Positions 1 to 7,213 of a stretch of 17,504 nucleotides of DNA are shown one piece after another. The stretch's first letter is position 1. Each line of letters starts with the position of its first letter. The notes beneath the pieces are model-generated. The model did no database searches, was not told the DNA's origin, and saw only the letters and a list, made by a program, of their open reading frames with translations. Position numbers and translations under genes: made by a program. Source of the stretch: Clostridiales bacterium (GTDB taxonomy: Bacteria > Bacillota > Clostridia > Oscillospirales > Butyricicoccaceae); assembly GCA_019421385.1 (NCBI GenBank), contig JAHZFK010000046.1:1-17504 (forward strand), in the 5' to 3' direction.

Positions 1-84
1 CCTTATCCTTCATCCTTTTCTATTCAACTGTCCAAGATGTATTGTACCTCTACAACGATGAATCCGCGCCTATGTCAATCATTC

Positions 85-113
85 TTGCTTTCTCCTGCCT
101 GCAATGGTAAAAT
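85..113 (+). promoter_or_regulatory. Predicted sigma-A promoter of the GHL10-thioesterase-MNT-HEPN unit
   Basis: A TTGCTT -35 box (85-90) and a TAAAAT -10 box (108-113) are separated by 17 nt, and TGG stands directly before the -10. The start codon of the first gene is 37 nt downstream of the -10, leaving room for a short leader and the AAAGGAG ribosome binding site at 137-143. No other convincing promoter is visible before the next three genes, so this probably drives the whole unit. Nothing else recognisable lies in positions 1-84. Confidence 0.6.
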
Positions 114-150
114 AATTATATATTTACGCTAAGGTCAAAGGAGTCTTTCC

Positions 151-1422
151 ATGCTCAAGCAACGCATTCTTTCCATTGTTTTGGTACTCACGCTGATGTT
201 TTCTTGCGCCGGTGCTGCCCAACCTGCGCAAGACGGTATGCGTGGTGTATGGGTTTCCACCATATATAATATTGATTATCCCTCTGCGCAAGGCCTGTCG
301 GTCGATGCACTCAAAAGCGAGGCAGATACCATTCTCGACAACATTGCAGCAATGGGGCTGAATACGGTTTTCCTGCAGGTTCGCCCTTCGGCAGACGCAC
401 TCTATCCGTCGGAGATTTTCCCGTGGAGCCGCTATATCAGCGGTACCGTTGGGCAAGCGCCGGATGGCGATTTTGATGTTCTGGCCTACTGGGTCGAGGG
501 CGCACACAGCCGTGGCTTGCAGCTGCACGCTTGGATCAATCCCTACCGCATCACCAAGGACGGCCAAAGCGAATGGGATGCCCTGCCCGAAGACAGCCCG
601 GCAAAGCAGCATCCGGAATGGGTGGTTGAATACGAAGACAATTACTATTTGAACCCCGGTCTGCCGGCAGTGCAGCAGCTTGTGGTGGACGGCGCAGCCG
701 AAATCGTGGAAAACTATGATGTCGACGGCATCCACTTGGATGACTATTTCTATCCGGGCACGGATTTTGATGATTCCGCTACCTTTGCCCGTTACGGAAG
801 TGACTTCAGCGACATCGGAGACTGGCGGCGCGACAATGTCAACACCTTGATTGCTTCACTGGATAAAACTCTGCACGAAATCAACCCTGCTTTGTCGTTC
901 GGTGTCAGCCCTGCCGGTATCTGGGACAACAAAACCGACAATCCCAAGGGCAGCGAAACCAATGGCCGCTCCTCCTACCGCGAAATTTACTGCGATTCGG
1001 TTGAATGGATCAAAAAGGGAACGGTTGACTATATCTGCCCGCAGCTTTACTGGTCCATTGGCTTTGAAATTGCCGATTTTGAAATTCTGGTGGACTGGTG
1101 GCAGCAGGTAGTCTCTACCAGCGACGTTGCCCTGTACATCGGCATCGGTGCTTACCGCGCTGCGGAAGCGCAGCCGGGCGATGTTTGGTACGGTACGGAT
1201 GAGCTGCAGCGCCAGCTCACCCTGCTGGATGACAGCATTGATATTCAGGGCGAGGTATTCTTCAGCTATTCTTCCCTGCAAAAAGCAGACGGCTGCGCGG
1301 CCATGCTATCCCAACACTATACCGCGGGCGAAAATACCCCGGACACCACACCGGAAACGCCGGTCCAGCAGTCCTCACTGCTTGAGTTGGTTGCCCGGTT
1401 TATTACCAGCCTGTTCCACTGA
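151..1422 (+). CDS. Secreted glycoside-hydrolase-like GHL10 family protein (YngK-like)
   Basis: This 423-residue protein belongs to the GHL10 (formerly DUF187) family of TIM-barrel glycoside-hydrolase-like proteins, whose substrates are mostly unknown; cell-wall or exopolysaccharide glycans are the usual guess. Residues 1-22 form a signal peptide; Cys19 after a hydrophobic run could be a lipidation site, but the lipobox (MFSC) is poor, so plain secretion is equally possible. The barrel starts at GVWVST near residue 32. Family landmarks are QVRPSADALYPS (76-87), HAWINPYR (126-133), DGIHLDDYFYP (192-202) with the likely catalytic acidic residues, GVSPAGIW (251-258) and CPQLYW (296-301). The C-terminus is Thr/Pro-rich and ends in a short amphipathic tail. 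The start is fixed by AAAGGAG seven bases upstream. It is first in a four-gene unit, 20 nt before the thioesterase. Family assignment is strong; the substrate cannot be read. Confidence 0.9.
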   Translation: MLKQRILSIVLVLTLMFSCAGAAQPAQDGMRGVWVSTIYNIDYPSAQGLSVDALKSEADTILDNIAAMGLNTVFLQVRPSADALYPSEIFPWSRYISGTVGQAPDGDFDVLAYWVEGAHSRGLQLHAWINPYRITKDGQSEWDALPEDSPAKQHPEWVVEYEDNYYLNPGLPAVQQLVVDGAAEIVENYDVDGIHLDDYFYPGTDFDDSATFARYGSDFSDIGDWRRDNVNTLIASLDKTLHEINPALSFGVSPAGIWDNKTDNPKGSETNGRSSYREIYCDSVEWIKKGTVDYICPQLYWSIGFEIADFEILVDWWQQVVSTSDVALYIGIGAYRAAEAQPGDVWYGTDELQRQLTLLDDSIDIQGEVFFSYSSLQKADGCAAMLSQHYTAGENTPDTTPETPVQQSSLLELVARFITSLFH

Positions 1423-1426
1423 TTAC

Positions 1427-1445
1427 GAGGAGGCGTTTTTCCTTG
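1427..1445 (+). promoter_or_regulatory. Ribosome binding site fixing the TTG start of the thioesterase
   Basis: A near-perfect Shine-Dalgarno sequence GAGGAGG (1427-1433) lies nine bases before TTG at 1443. No ATG or GTG in this frame gives an equally good spacing, and translation from TTG produces the normal hotdog N-terminus. Confidence 0.8.
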
Positions 1446-2186
1446 GCAGATCTTCTTTCCCGCGAATATGAAATCAACTATGGTCACATTGATAACCGCG
1501 GCATTGCAAAGCCATCCTTTCTCTGGCTGGTTATGCAGGACGCCGCCACAGTGCACGCAGAATCGCTGCACCTCGCACAGGACGAACTCAACATAGTCTG
1601 GGTTCTCTCGCGCATGAAAGCGCGTCTGACGCGTCCTCTGCGCCCGTATGAGCGTATTCGCTGCGAGACATGGTGCCCCGGCATCCGCGGCGCAAGCTGG
1701 TATCGCTGTTTTGCGTTTTTCGCAGACGAGCAGCAGATCGGCGACGCACAGTCCATGTGGGTCACGCTTGATCCGGTATCGCACCGTATCCTGCGCCCCA
1801 GTGCCTTCCCCGCTGCGGAAAGCTATCTGCACACAGCACGCGGAACACTATTCGAACCATTACCCAAGCTGTCCTGTGATACCGTCCGGCCGCACCATAT
1901 CCATACCGTGCAGTATTCCGATTTGGATGTTAACAACCATGTCAACAATGTTCGCATTGTAGAACTCATTTCAGACGCTCTTGATTTGCAGCGGCAACCG
2001 GGCTTCGTCTCCTCCCTGCAGGTCAACTATACCGCCGAAACCGCTTTCGGTGAGCAATTGGAACTGCTCTGCGGCACGGTGGACGGCGCACGCTATGTGC
2101 GCGGTGAAACGGATGGAAAAACCCACTTTGAAGCACTTGCTACACTGACGCCATTTGAAACACAGGAGGCATCCGCTCATGACTGA
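1443..2186 (+). CDS. Acyl-ACP thioesterase (FatA/FatB-like, double hotdog)
   Basis: This 247-residue protein matches bacterial acyl-ACP thioesterases (PF01643), which hydrolyse acyl-ACP to free fatty acid in the cytoplasm. The first hotdog domain (about 1-130) carries the family pattern of a Tyr/Asp-rich N-terminus, a long central helix (FLWLVMQDAATVHAE, 26-40) and WVLSRMKARLTRPLRPYE. The second domain (about 145-240) holds the catalytic signature DLDVNNHVNN (160-169), with Asn164 and His166 as expected active-site residues; Glu199 in NYTAET may be the third. It starts at TTG (see the ribosome binding site). Its last 8 nt overlap the next gene, suggesting translational coupling. A role in setting fatty-acid chain length or recycling membrane acyl groups is inference. 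The family call is solid; chain-length preference cannot be read. Confidence 0.92.
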   Translation: MADLLSREYEINYGHIDNRGIAKPSFLWLVMQDAATVHAESLHLAQDELNIVWVLSRMKARLTRPLRPYERIRCETWCPGIRGASWYRCFAFFADEQQIGDAQSMWVTLDPVSHRILRPSAFPAAESYLHTARGTLFEPLPKLSCDTVRPHHIHTVQYSDLDVNNHVNNVRIVELISDALDLQRQPGFVSSLQVNYTAETAFGEQLELLCGTVDGARYVRGETDGKTHFEALATLTPFETQEASAHD

Positions 2187-2490
2187 GTCGATTCAACAAG
2201 CGGAACAGGATATCCTCCGCGTGTGCCAGCCGCATCGGATCATTTTGTTTTCAGAAAAACGAACCATGGCCACCGGCAAGCTTAAAGCGTTCAGCCTGTG
2301 TGTGATCGTACCGAACGGTTCCGATTGCCGTCATCTGCGCACGCAGCTGCACCTGGCGCTTTCCACTGATGTTCCGGTCAATTTAAGCGTCTACACCGCC
2401 GAGGAATGGGACGACCTGCTGGAAGAGGAAACCTCGTACGCCGCATGGATCGCCCGGAAAGGGCAGGTGATTTATGAGCAGGAAACGTAA
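2179..2490 (+). CDS. Degenerate minimal nucleotidyltransferase (MNT)-like protein
   Basis: A 103-residue protein whose ends resemble MNT-fold nucleotidyltransferases but whose active site is missing. The N-terminal helix and RIILF strand (20-24) are where the family has a strand followed by GSxARG; here SEKRTMATG follows instead. The second strand, normally SDxDL, reads AFSLCVIV (37-44), so neither catalytic Asp is present. The C-terminal part, with VPVNLSVYTAEEW (65-77) and ARKGQVIYEQ (92-101), matches the usual end of these proteins. The ATG at 2179 is preferred because AGGAGG (2164-2169) lies nine bases before it; an upstream in-frame ATG at 2155 has no such site. It overlaps the thioesterase by 8 nt and the HEPN gene by 17 nt. 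Pairing with HEPN supports the MNT call. It may act as an inactive antitoxin or regulatory partner; that is inference. Confidence 0.65.
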   Translation: MTESIQQAEQDILRVCQPHRIILFSEKRTMATGKLKAFSLCVIVPNGSDCRHLRTQLHLALSTDVPVNLSVYTAEEWDDLLEEETSYAAWIARKGQVIYEQET

Positions 2491-2911
2491 AGGCGCATCC
2501 GACAGCCACTTCTATTACAAATGGCTGGATAAGGCGTTATGCGACCTGCAATGCGCGCGCCTGCTGCTGACGTATGGCGGCGACCATTACAACATCGCGT
2601 TTCACTGCCAACAGGCAATCGAGAAAGCGCTCAAGGGCTATTTGCTATTCCGCACCGGCCGGCACTTTGACGGTCACAACCTAACCTATCTCTGTCGTCA
2701 GGCCATACAGCAGGATGCCGATGCGTTTTCAGAATATCTGGACGAAAGCGCTGCGCTCAATGACCTGTATATCGAAACACGATATCCAACCGACCTTCCG
2801 TTTGAGATTGATGAAATGGAGGTTCGGCGTTATCTGGATATGGCGGAACGCATGTTTGCAGCCATCCGGCGCGAATTATATGCCAGTGGCAGACCACATT
2901 GCATTGAATAA
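2474..2911 (+). CDS. HEPN domain protein
   Basis: A 145-residue all-helical protein matching the HEPN family (PF05168). Visible landmarks are W17 and DLQCARLLL (24-32), the helix IAFHCQQAIEKALKGYLL (41-58), the HNL loop (68-70), LNDLYIETRYP (95-105) and a last helix around residues 115-135. HEPN proteins often pair with MNT proteins as toxin-antitoxin or nucleotide-transfer modules. The ribonuclease motif RX4-6H is not seen in the last helix; the one spacing match, Arg63 to His68, lies in the loop after helix 2, so RNase activity should not be assumed. ATG at 2474 overlaps the MNT-like gene by 17 nt; GGAAAGGG (2456-2463) is a plausible ribosome binding site. It is the last gene of the unit, directly followed by a strong hairpin terminator. 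Confidence 0.88.
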   Translation: MSRKRKGASDSHFYYKWLDKALCDLQCARLLLTYGGDHYNIAFHCQQAIEKALKGYLLFRTGRHFDGHNLTYLCRQAIQQDADAFSEYLDESAALNDLYIETRYPTDLPFEIDEMEVRRYLDMAERMFAAIRRELYASGRPHCIE

Positions 2912-2913
2912 AC

Positions 2914-2949
2914 AAAAACTGCTGCAACATCATGTTGCAGCAGTTTTTT
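2914..2949. terminator. Bidirectional intrinsic terminator between HEPN and the convergent glycosyltransferase
   Basis: An uninterrupted inverted repeat pairs 2914-2930 with 2932-2948; allowing a 3-5 nt loop it still gives a stem of about 15 bp, flanked by an A5 run on the left and a T6 run on the right. It can therefore stop transcription in both directions. It starts three bases after the HEPN stop and ends about 14 nt before the stop of the minus-strand glycosyltransferase. Confidence 0.92.
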
Positions 2950-2962
2950 GATGAATGCCTAA

Positions 2963-4246
2963 TTAAGCGCTCTCGTTTTCGTTATGCGCTTTTGTTGCAA
3001 GACCGTGACGGATGGGCTTCCACTCCACCTTTCCGACAAGCGCAGCCAGCGAAATCGGAATATAAGTCAGCATGAACAGCGGGAAAGTGAACACATAAAA
3101 GATCTTCTTCCAAACGCTGCCCCTGATCTGCTTCCACTCAGCCGCCATGGTAAACGCACCGAAGAGAAACAGGCTGAACGAAATGCCCTTGACCGTGGTG
3201 AGAACGATCCGGCCTAACATACGCAGTACCCGGTATGTAATGAATGCCGGCTGCGACAGGCTGCTTAGGCAGGCAAACAGCGCCAACGCCAGCACACCAA
3301 TCGTCACCAGATTACAGGGGGCAACCGTCATGAGCATATCATAGCAGGACATGCCTTTTCTGCCGCCACGCAGACAACCGCGTAGCAACGGCGCCGTGTA
3401 TTTCGCGTCTACCTGATAAAAACCCTTGCTCCAGCGCAAACGCTGATCCCAAGACTGGCGGAACTCCACCGGCTGCTCATCATAGATGATCGCCGTACCG
3501 CAATAACCGATCTTTCGACCACGCACTGCGCACGCAATGGAAAATTCAATATCCTCGGTCAGCAGATGATAGGGCCAACCACCCTCTTCGCGGATCGCAT
3601 CCGCGGCCACGAGAAAACCGGTACCCGAAACAGCGCAGTTGACGCCGAGCTGCGTACGCGGGCGATTGAGGAAACGAGCCTCACGCAAGAACCACAGCGC
3701 ATAGCCTGCGGAAATCCAGTTGTCGCAGAAGTTTTTCGAATTGCGGTAGCTGGTCAGCGCAGTATACTCGCCGGTGTCGAACATTTTGTTCATCTCACGC
3801 ACAAACTGCGGGTCTACCAGATTATCTGCATCAAATACGAAAAAGCCGTCATACGTCTTGTCGCCATAGTCTTCAAAAATATGGTGGAACAGATAATCCA
3901 GCGCGTATCCCTTGCCGACCTGCACCTTATTAAAGCGCTCATACACGATTGCTCCCGCCTTGCGGGCAACCTCCGCGGTGCTATCCGTGCAGTTATCCGC
4001 AATGACGAATACATCCAACAGCTCTGATGGATAATCTTGCTGTTTTAGCGTTTTGATCAAATCCCCGATCACGCCTGACTCATTGCGCGCCGCAATGATC
4101 GCTGCATACCGATGCAATTTGGCATCCTGCTTTCCCTGACGGCCTTTCCCAATCAAGCCGACCGCCAGATATACGATTTGATACGCATAGGCTGCTGTAA
4201 AAAATACAAATAAAACAAATTGCAGACTCTCTAAAAACCGAAGCAT
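2963..4246 (-). CDS. Membrane-anchored processive family 2 glycosyltransferase
   Basis: This 427-residue protein is a GT2 enzyme of the cellulose/hyaluronan/poly-GlcNAc synthase type: a cytosolic GT-A catalytic domain between membrane helices. One N-terminal helix spans about residues 8-32. The catalytic domain holds AAIIAARNE (48-56), the nucleotide-sugar Asp in ADNC (83-86), DAD (139-141), TED (230-232, catalytic base) and QRLRW (268-272), the QxxRW motif of processive enzymes. Three or so helices follow (about 305-330, 350-370, 383-405). All catalytic motifs are intact. It is probably monocistronic, between its own promoter and the shared terminator; no deacetylase, export or c-di-GMP receptor partner is next to it. 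AAGGA lies about six bases before ATG. A role in extracellular polysaccharide or glycolipid synthesis is inferred; sugar donor and product are unknown. Confidence 0.9.
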   Translation of the reverse strand: MLRFLESLQFVLFVFFTAAYAYQIVYLAVGLIGKGRQGKQDAKLHRYAAIIAARNESGVIGDLIKTLKQQDYPSELLDVFVIADNCTDSTAEVARKAGAIVYERFNKVQVGKGYALDYLFHHIFEDYGDKTYDGFFVFDADNLVDPQFVREMNKMFDTGEYTALTSYRNSKNFCDNWISAGYALWFLREARFLNRPRTQLGVNCAVSGTGFLVAADAIREEGGWPYHLLTEDIEFSIACAVRGRKIGYCGTAIIYDEQPVEFRQSWDQRLRWSKGFYQVDAKYTAPLLRGCLRGGRKGMSCYDMLMTVAPCNLVTIGVLALALFACLSSLSQPAFITYRVLRMLGRIVLTTVKGISFSLFLFGAFTMAAEWKQIRGSVWKKIFYVFTFPLFMLTYIPISLAALVGKVEWKPIRHGLATKAHNENESA

Positions 4247-4573
4247 AAAGATCCTTCGCTCCTTTATGTTTGTCCGAAAATTTTCATCCCGTTTTTTCCT
4301 TGTAATATCATAGCACTATTCTCGGCTAATGCAACTATTTTTTATGCTTTTTCACACGTTTATCATCATTTTTCTCTGTTCGCACAAAAAACCAGCGATT
4401 TTTTCTGCAATTTTCATCACTGTTTTTTGTCACATTTTCTCGTTGCGCTAATCGCAGTATAGCACACTTCCCTGCCACACTTCCGAAAGAAATCCTGAAG
4501 ATAAAAAATATTTCTCTGTTTTGTCACACAACCCATCGTTCAATCGTTATCGTAGTGAAAGGGGATGATCCGG
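4247..4573. other. AT-rich divergent intergenic region with short direct repeats
   Basis: This stretch separates the minus-strand glycosyltransferase from the plus-strand sigma factor and codes for no protein I can support. It contains the glycosyltransferase promoter near its left end. It also holds two pairs of 10-bp direct repeats: TTTCTCTGTT at 4371-4380 and 4511-4520, and TTTTGTCACA at 4425-4434 and 4519-4528. I found no convincing sigma-A promoter for the sigma factor, so that gene may use an alternative sigma or itself. Confidence 0.6.
4307..4334 (-). promoter_or_regulatory. Predicted sigma-A promoter of the glycosyltransferase
   Basis: On the minus strand, TTGCAT (4329-4334) and TATGAT (4307-4312) are spaced by 16 nt, with TGC directly before the -10 making an extended -10 element. 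The start codon lies about 60 nt downstream. Confidence 0.65.
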
Positions 4574-4576
4574 ATG
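4558..4576 (+). promoter_or_regulatory. Ribosome binding site deciding the sigma factor start
   Basis: AAAGGGG (4558-4564) directly abuts an in-frame ATG at 4565, too close for initiation, but sits nine bases before the ATG at 4574. The second ATG is therefore the better start. Confidence 0.7.
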
Positions 4577-5074
4577 CCTGTCTGGCAGGACGCCGCGGAT
4601 GCAGCAACTTTCGTTCGTTTATACTCGGGCATGATCCTGCGTCTATGCTTTACGTATTCGCTCGGCCGGGCGGACGCACAGGACGTATGCCAGAATATTT
4701 TTCTGAAGCTGCTGCAAATCGACCGAAAATTTGATACCGAGGGTGAAACGCGCGCTTTCATCCTCCGCATGGCGATCAACGAGTGCAAAGACATTCTCAA
4801 GAGCGGCTGGCGCCGCCGTTCTGTCCCATTGGACGAATTGATCGAACGTGAGGTTCCCTTTCTCCCCGCAGAGGATTCCGGCGTGCTGGCCGCGGTACAG
4901 CGTCTGCCGGTCAAATACCGCGAGGTCATCTATCTCTACTATTATGAAGGCTACAACGCCGAAGAAATCGCGACGATGGTTGGGGCGAAGCCCGCTGCTG
5001 TGCGGCAGCGGCTCGCCCGCGCCCGTGCCAAACTCAAACATGAACTGGAGGGCAGCGAATATGAGACAATATAA
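4574..5074 (+). CDS. ECF-type RNA polymerase sigma factor
   Basis: A 166-residue sigma-70 family protein with only regions 2 and 4, the layout of extracytoplasmic-function (group IV) sigma factors. Region 2 (about 10-80) includes FVRLYSGMILRLCF, the conserved DAQDVCQNIFLKLL (34-47) and RAFILRMAINECKDILK. Region 4 (about 103-160) carries LPVKYREVIYLYYYEGYNAEEIA followed by the helix-turn-helix AAVRQRLARARAKLK. It directs RNA polymerase to a small regulon, usually in response to envelope stress. Its end overlaps the next gene, a membrane anti-sigma factor, by 14 nt, so the two are co-translated and presumably form a switch. The start at 4574 is chosen on ribosome-binding-site spacing; the ATG at 4565 would add three residues. 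The inducing signal and regulon cannot be read. Confidence 0.93.
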   Translation: MPVWQDAADAATFVRLYSGMILRLCFTYSLGRADAQDVCQNIFLKLLQIDRKFDTEGETRAFILRMAINECKDILKSGWRRRSVPLDELIEREVPFLPAEDSGVLAAVQRLPVKYREVIYLYYYEGYNAEEIATMVGAKPAAVRQRLARARAKLKHELEGSEYETI

Positions 5075-6110
5075 GGACGCGCTCGACGCGCTGCGCTTTA
5101 CTGAGGAGGAACAGACTATGCTGATACAACAACTGACTCAGGCAGCACAAACCGCTCCCAAACCGAAAAAACGGCGACACCCGCGCAAGGTGATCTGCAT
5201 CGCAGCCGCAGCCGCCTGCATACTGGCGTTTACGGCAGCAGCAGGCGCGGTCGTTGGATATTTTGCCGACCCAGAAGCAGGCCGTACACGCCTTGCAGAA
5301 TTTTTCGGAGGGTCTGTGGGTGATATTGAGGAAAACACCGGTTTTGTCGCCAGCGGTGCCAGCGATACCAACCATGGTGTGACTGTTTCGCTTGACGGCG
5401 TATATGCCGATGAACAAACCGTCTACGCAATCTTCTCTGCCGTTAAAGATGACGGCACCGCATTCCTTGACCTGCAAGAACAATCGGATGCTGCCTTCCT
5501 CACTTTTGAAGAGACAGAGTTCTTTGTCGACGGACAACAAATTGTAGGCAGTTGGGGACCATACCACGGCACCAACATGAGGCAATTCTTCTATCAAATT
5601 GAAATGGATATGAGTGGTGTCGATCAGTGGGAAGGAAAAACAGCCAGCTTCATTTTCTCTAACATCCTCAGTTATGTGACAGACGGCAACTACTCAGGGC
5701 CAGACCAAACCCTTGTCAAAGGCGACTGGGTTATCGAAGTGCCGCTCGAAAGCACCGATACTGCAACATATGCGCAAGCCGGTCAAGTCATCCCCTACGG
5801 CAATCTGAACGTCACGATCGACAGCATCGCGTTCACGCCGTCTTTCTACCATCTGGAATGGCACTTCGACAAGGAAATGACCTTCGACGATGATATGAAC
5901 CTGTATTTGGACGGCGTGCCGGATGAATACGACAACGAATATTATACCGAGGGCGGCTCCCCCATTCTGACGCTTCAAGACGGCACAACCTATGACCTGT
6001 GGCAGATCGGCCACGCAAACAGCGGCTTGCTCCCCGAAGTCATCCCGCTGGAAGAAATGGAATCTATCACAGTCTTCGGCCAAACCATCCCCCTCGTATG
6101 GGAAAATTGA
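5061..6110 (+). CDS. Membrane anti-sigma factor, DUF4179-like
   Basis: A 349-residue single-pass membrane protein. Residues 1-43 are cytosolic and basic near the membrane, with a short helix (about 5-28) likely to bind the sigma factor. A hydrophobic segment (about 44-67) is followed by a large extracytoplasmic part starting with a DUF4179-like region (GRTRLAEFFG, then GVTVSLDGVYADEQTVYAIFSA) and an acidic, aromatic-rich beta domain to the end. This layout is typical of anti-sigma factors paired with ECF sigmas in Bacillota. The ATG at 5061 is preceded by GGAGGG (5047-5052) with eight bases spacing and lies inside the sigma gene. No zinc-binding HxxxCxxC motif of the ZAS class is present, so release of the sigma probably depends on proteolysis or conformational change; that is inference. 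A terminator follows seven bases after the stop. Confidence 0.85.
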   Translation: MRQYKDALDALRFTEEEQTMLIQQLTQAAQTAPKPKKRRHPRKVICIAAAAACILAFTAAAGAVVGYFADPEAGRTRLAEFFGGSVGDIEENTGFVASGASDTNHGVTVSLDGVYADEQTVYAIFSAVKDDGTAFLDLQEQSDAAFLTFEETEFFVDGQQIVGSWGPYHGTNMRQFFYQIEMDMSGVDQWEGKTASFIFSNILSYVTDGNYSGPDQTLVKGDWVIEVPLESTDTATYAQAGQVIPYGNLNVTIDSIAFTPSFYHLEWHFDKEMTFDDDMNLYLDGVPDEYDNEYYTEGGSPILTLQDGTTYDLWQIGHANSGLLPEVIPLEEMESITVFGQTIPLVWEN

Positions 6111-6116
6111 CAGTTC

Positions 6117-6146
6117 AAAAAGGGCGCGTGTTTACGCGCCCTTTTT
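6117..6146 (+). terminator. Intrinsic terminator after the anti-sigma factor
   Basis: A perfect 13-bp stem pairs 6117-6129 with 6134-6146 around a GTTT loop, with A5 on the left arm and T5 on the right. It sits six nt past the anti-sigma stop codon. The left-arm A run means it could also back up termination from the minus strand. Confidence 0.9.
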
Positions 6147-6155
6147 GTGTGCCCG

Positions 6156-6182
6156 AAAATAAAAGCGCCGCAAATGCGGCGC
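6156..6182 (-). terminator. Intrinsic terminator of corA
   Basis: On the minus strand the GC-only stem GCGCCGC/GCGGCGC (6165-6171 with 6176-6182) is followed by the T-rich tract TTTTATTTT (complement of 6156-6164). It begins eight bases after the corA stop codon. Confidence 0.85.
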
Positions 6183-6189
6183 CGGAATT

Positions 6190-7131
6190 TCAGTCCAGAT
6201 TCTTTTTCTTGAGCATGAACCACGCAAAAAAGCACGCGGCAACCGAAATCAGCAGCGGAATCCACCAGACAAAGTCACCCGGCAAACCGCCGCCTTCGAT
6301 ATTCATACCATAAAAACCGAAGATGATATTGGGAATCGTCATGATGATGGTCAACACAGTGAGCACCTTCATGATGATGTTCAGGTTGTTGGATACGACC
6401 GATGCATACGCGTCCATCGTACCGGACAGAATGCTCGAGTAAATCCCAGCCATCTCGATGGCCTGACGAATCTCGATCAGCGCATCCTCGAGGATGTCAC
6501 GGTCGTCCTCATACAGCTTGAGCACGCGCCCGCGCAGTACCTTTTCCATCGTCACCTCATTGCCCTTGAGCGATGCAGAGAAGTAAACGAGTGATTTGGA
6601 CAAGCCAAGCAGCTGGATCAGCTCTTCGTTCTTGAGCGAGTCGTACAACCGTTTTTCAATACGGGTAAAGTCACGCTCGATCATGCGCAGGTTTTTCAGG
6701 AAGCGTCCCGCCACGCGCAGCAGGATCTGAAACACGAACCGAGTTCGCAGCGCCGTATGCACGCCCTTGACCGCGCCCTCCGCAATCGACCGCAAAATGA
6801 TGCTGTCCTCCAGACAAACCGTAATGACTGCGTTCTGCGCCACCACAATGCCCATTGGAAGCGTGCTGAACATCTGGCCGCCATCTTCCACCGAGTTTTT
6901 CTCAACCATCGGAATGTCAACGATCATCAACAGCTGATCGTCCTCGGTTTCGACACGCGAGCTTTCCTCCGGGTCGAGTGCCGCGCGGATGAATTCTTCT
7001 TCCACATGTGCTGCACGGGCGATTTCCTCCAGCTCATCCGAACTGGGATGCACCATATTCACCCAGCAGCCCTCGGCAAAGCCGGCGATTTCTGTGATTC
7101 TTCCGTCAACAGTCTTGTAAAATTCTACCAT
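6190..7131 (-). CDS. corA: CorA-family divalent cation (Mg2+) transporter
   Basis: A 313-residue member of the CorA metal ion transporter family (2-TM-GxN), which form pentameric channels for Mg2+ and sometimes Co2+ or other divalent ions. Residues 1-245 form the cytosolic funnel (alpha/beta domain, then long helices with IERDFTRIEKRL and LVYFSASLKGNE). The last part holds two membrane helices (about 253-273 and 288-307) with the signature YGMN at 274-277 (GMN motif) between them, followed by a short basic tail (KKKNLD). The acidic loop after GMN is replaced by IEGGGLPGD. The length is normal. AAAGGCGG lies about five bases before ATG. It is transcribed away from the ftsZ terminator and ends at its own terminator. 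Metal specificity is inferred from the family only. Confidence 0.9.
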   Translation of the reverse strand: MVEFYKTVDGRITEIAGFAEGCWVNMVHPSSDELEEIARAAHVEEEFIRAALDPEESSRVETEDDQLLMIVDIPMVEKNSVEDGGQMFSTLPMGIVVAQNAVITVCLEDSIILRSIAEGAVKGVHTALRTRFVFQILLRVAGRFLKNLRMIERDFTRIEKRLYDSLKNEELIQLLGLSKSLVYFSASLKGNEVTMEKVLRGRVLKLYEDDRDILEDALIEIRQAIEMAGIYSSILSGTMDAYASVVSNNLNIIMKVLTVLTIIMTIPNIIFGFYGMNIEGGGLPGDFVWWIPLLISVAACFFAWFMLKKKNLD

Positions 7132-7153
7132 ATCTTACCGCCTTTCCGCGGCT

Positions 7154-7213
7154 TCACATAGCTGCGCCACCGCGAGTTTTTTTGATCTTTTTACTTCGAG
7201 GGTCTGCGCTCAC
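7154..7213 (-). CDS. Possible 19-residue leader peptide upstream of corA
   Basis: A GTG-initiated ORF of 19 codons on the minus strand, rich in lysine and arginine (RSKKIKKTR in its middle). It is preceded by AAAGGAGT (7223-7230), spacing ten bases from GGAG to GTG, and stops 22 nt before the corA start. It fits no family I know. It could be a translated leader that tunes corA expression, or a chance ORF next to a stray Shine-Dalgarno sequence. The strong ribosome binding site with no other gene to serve is the main argument for it. Confidence 0.35.
   Translation of the reverse strand: MSADPRSKKIKKTRGGAAM

Noticed and set aside
2155..2178. Upstream ATG giving an 8-residue longer MNT-like protein
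   Set aside because: It lies within the thioesterase without a ribosome binding site, while AGGAGG is ideally placed for the ATG at 2179.
4530..4554. AACCC...CGTA, resembling an ECF autoregulatory promoter before the sigma gene
   Set aside because: The spacing between AAC and CGTA is 18 nt, off the usual 16, and the predicted transcription start would fall on the ribosome binding site.
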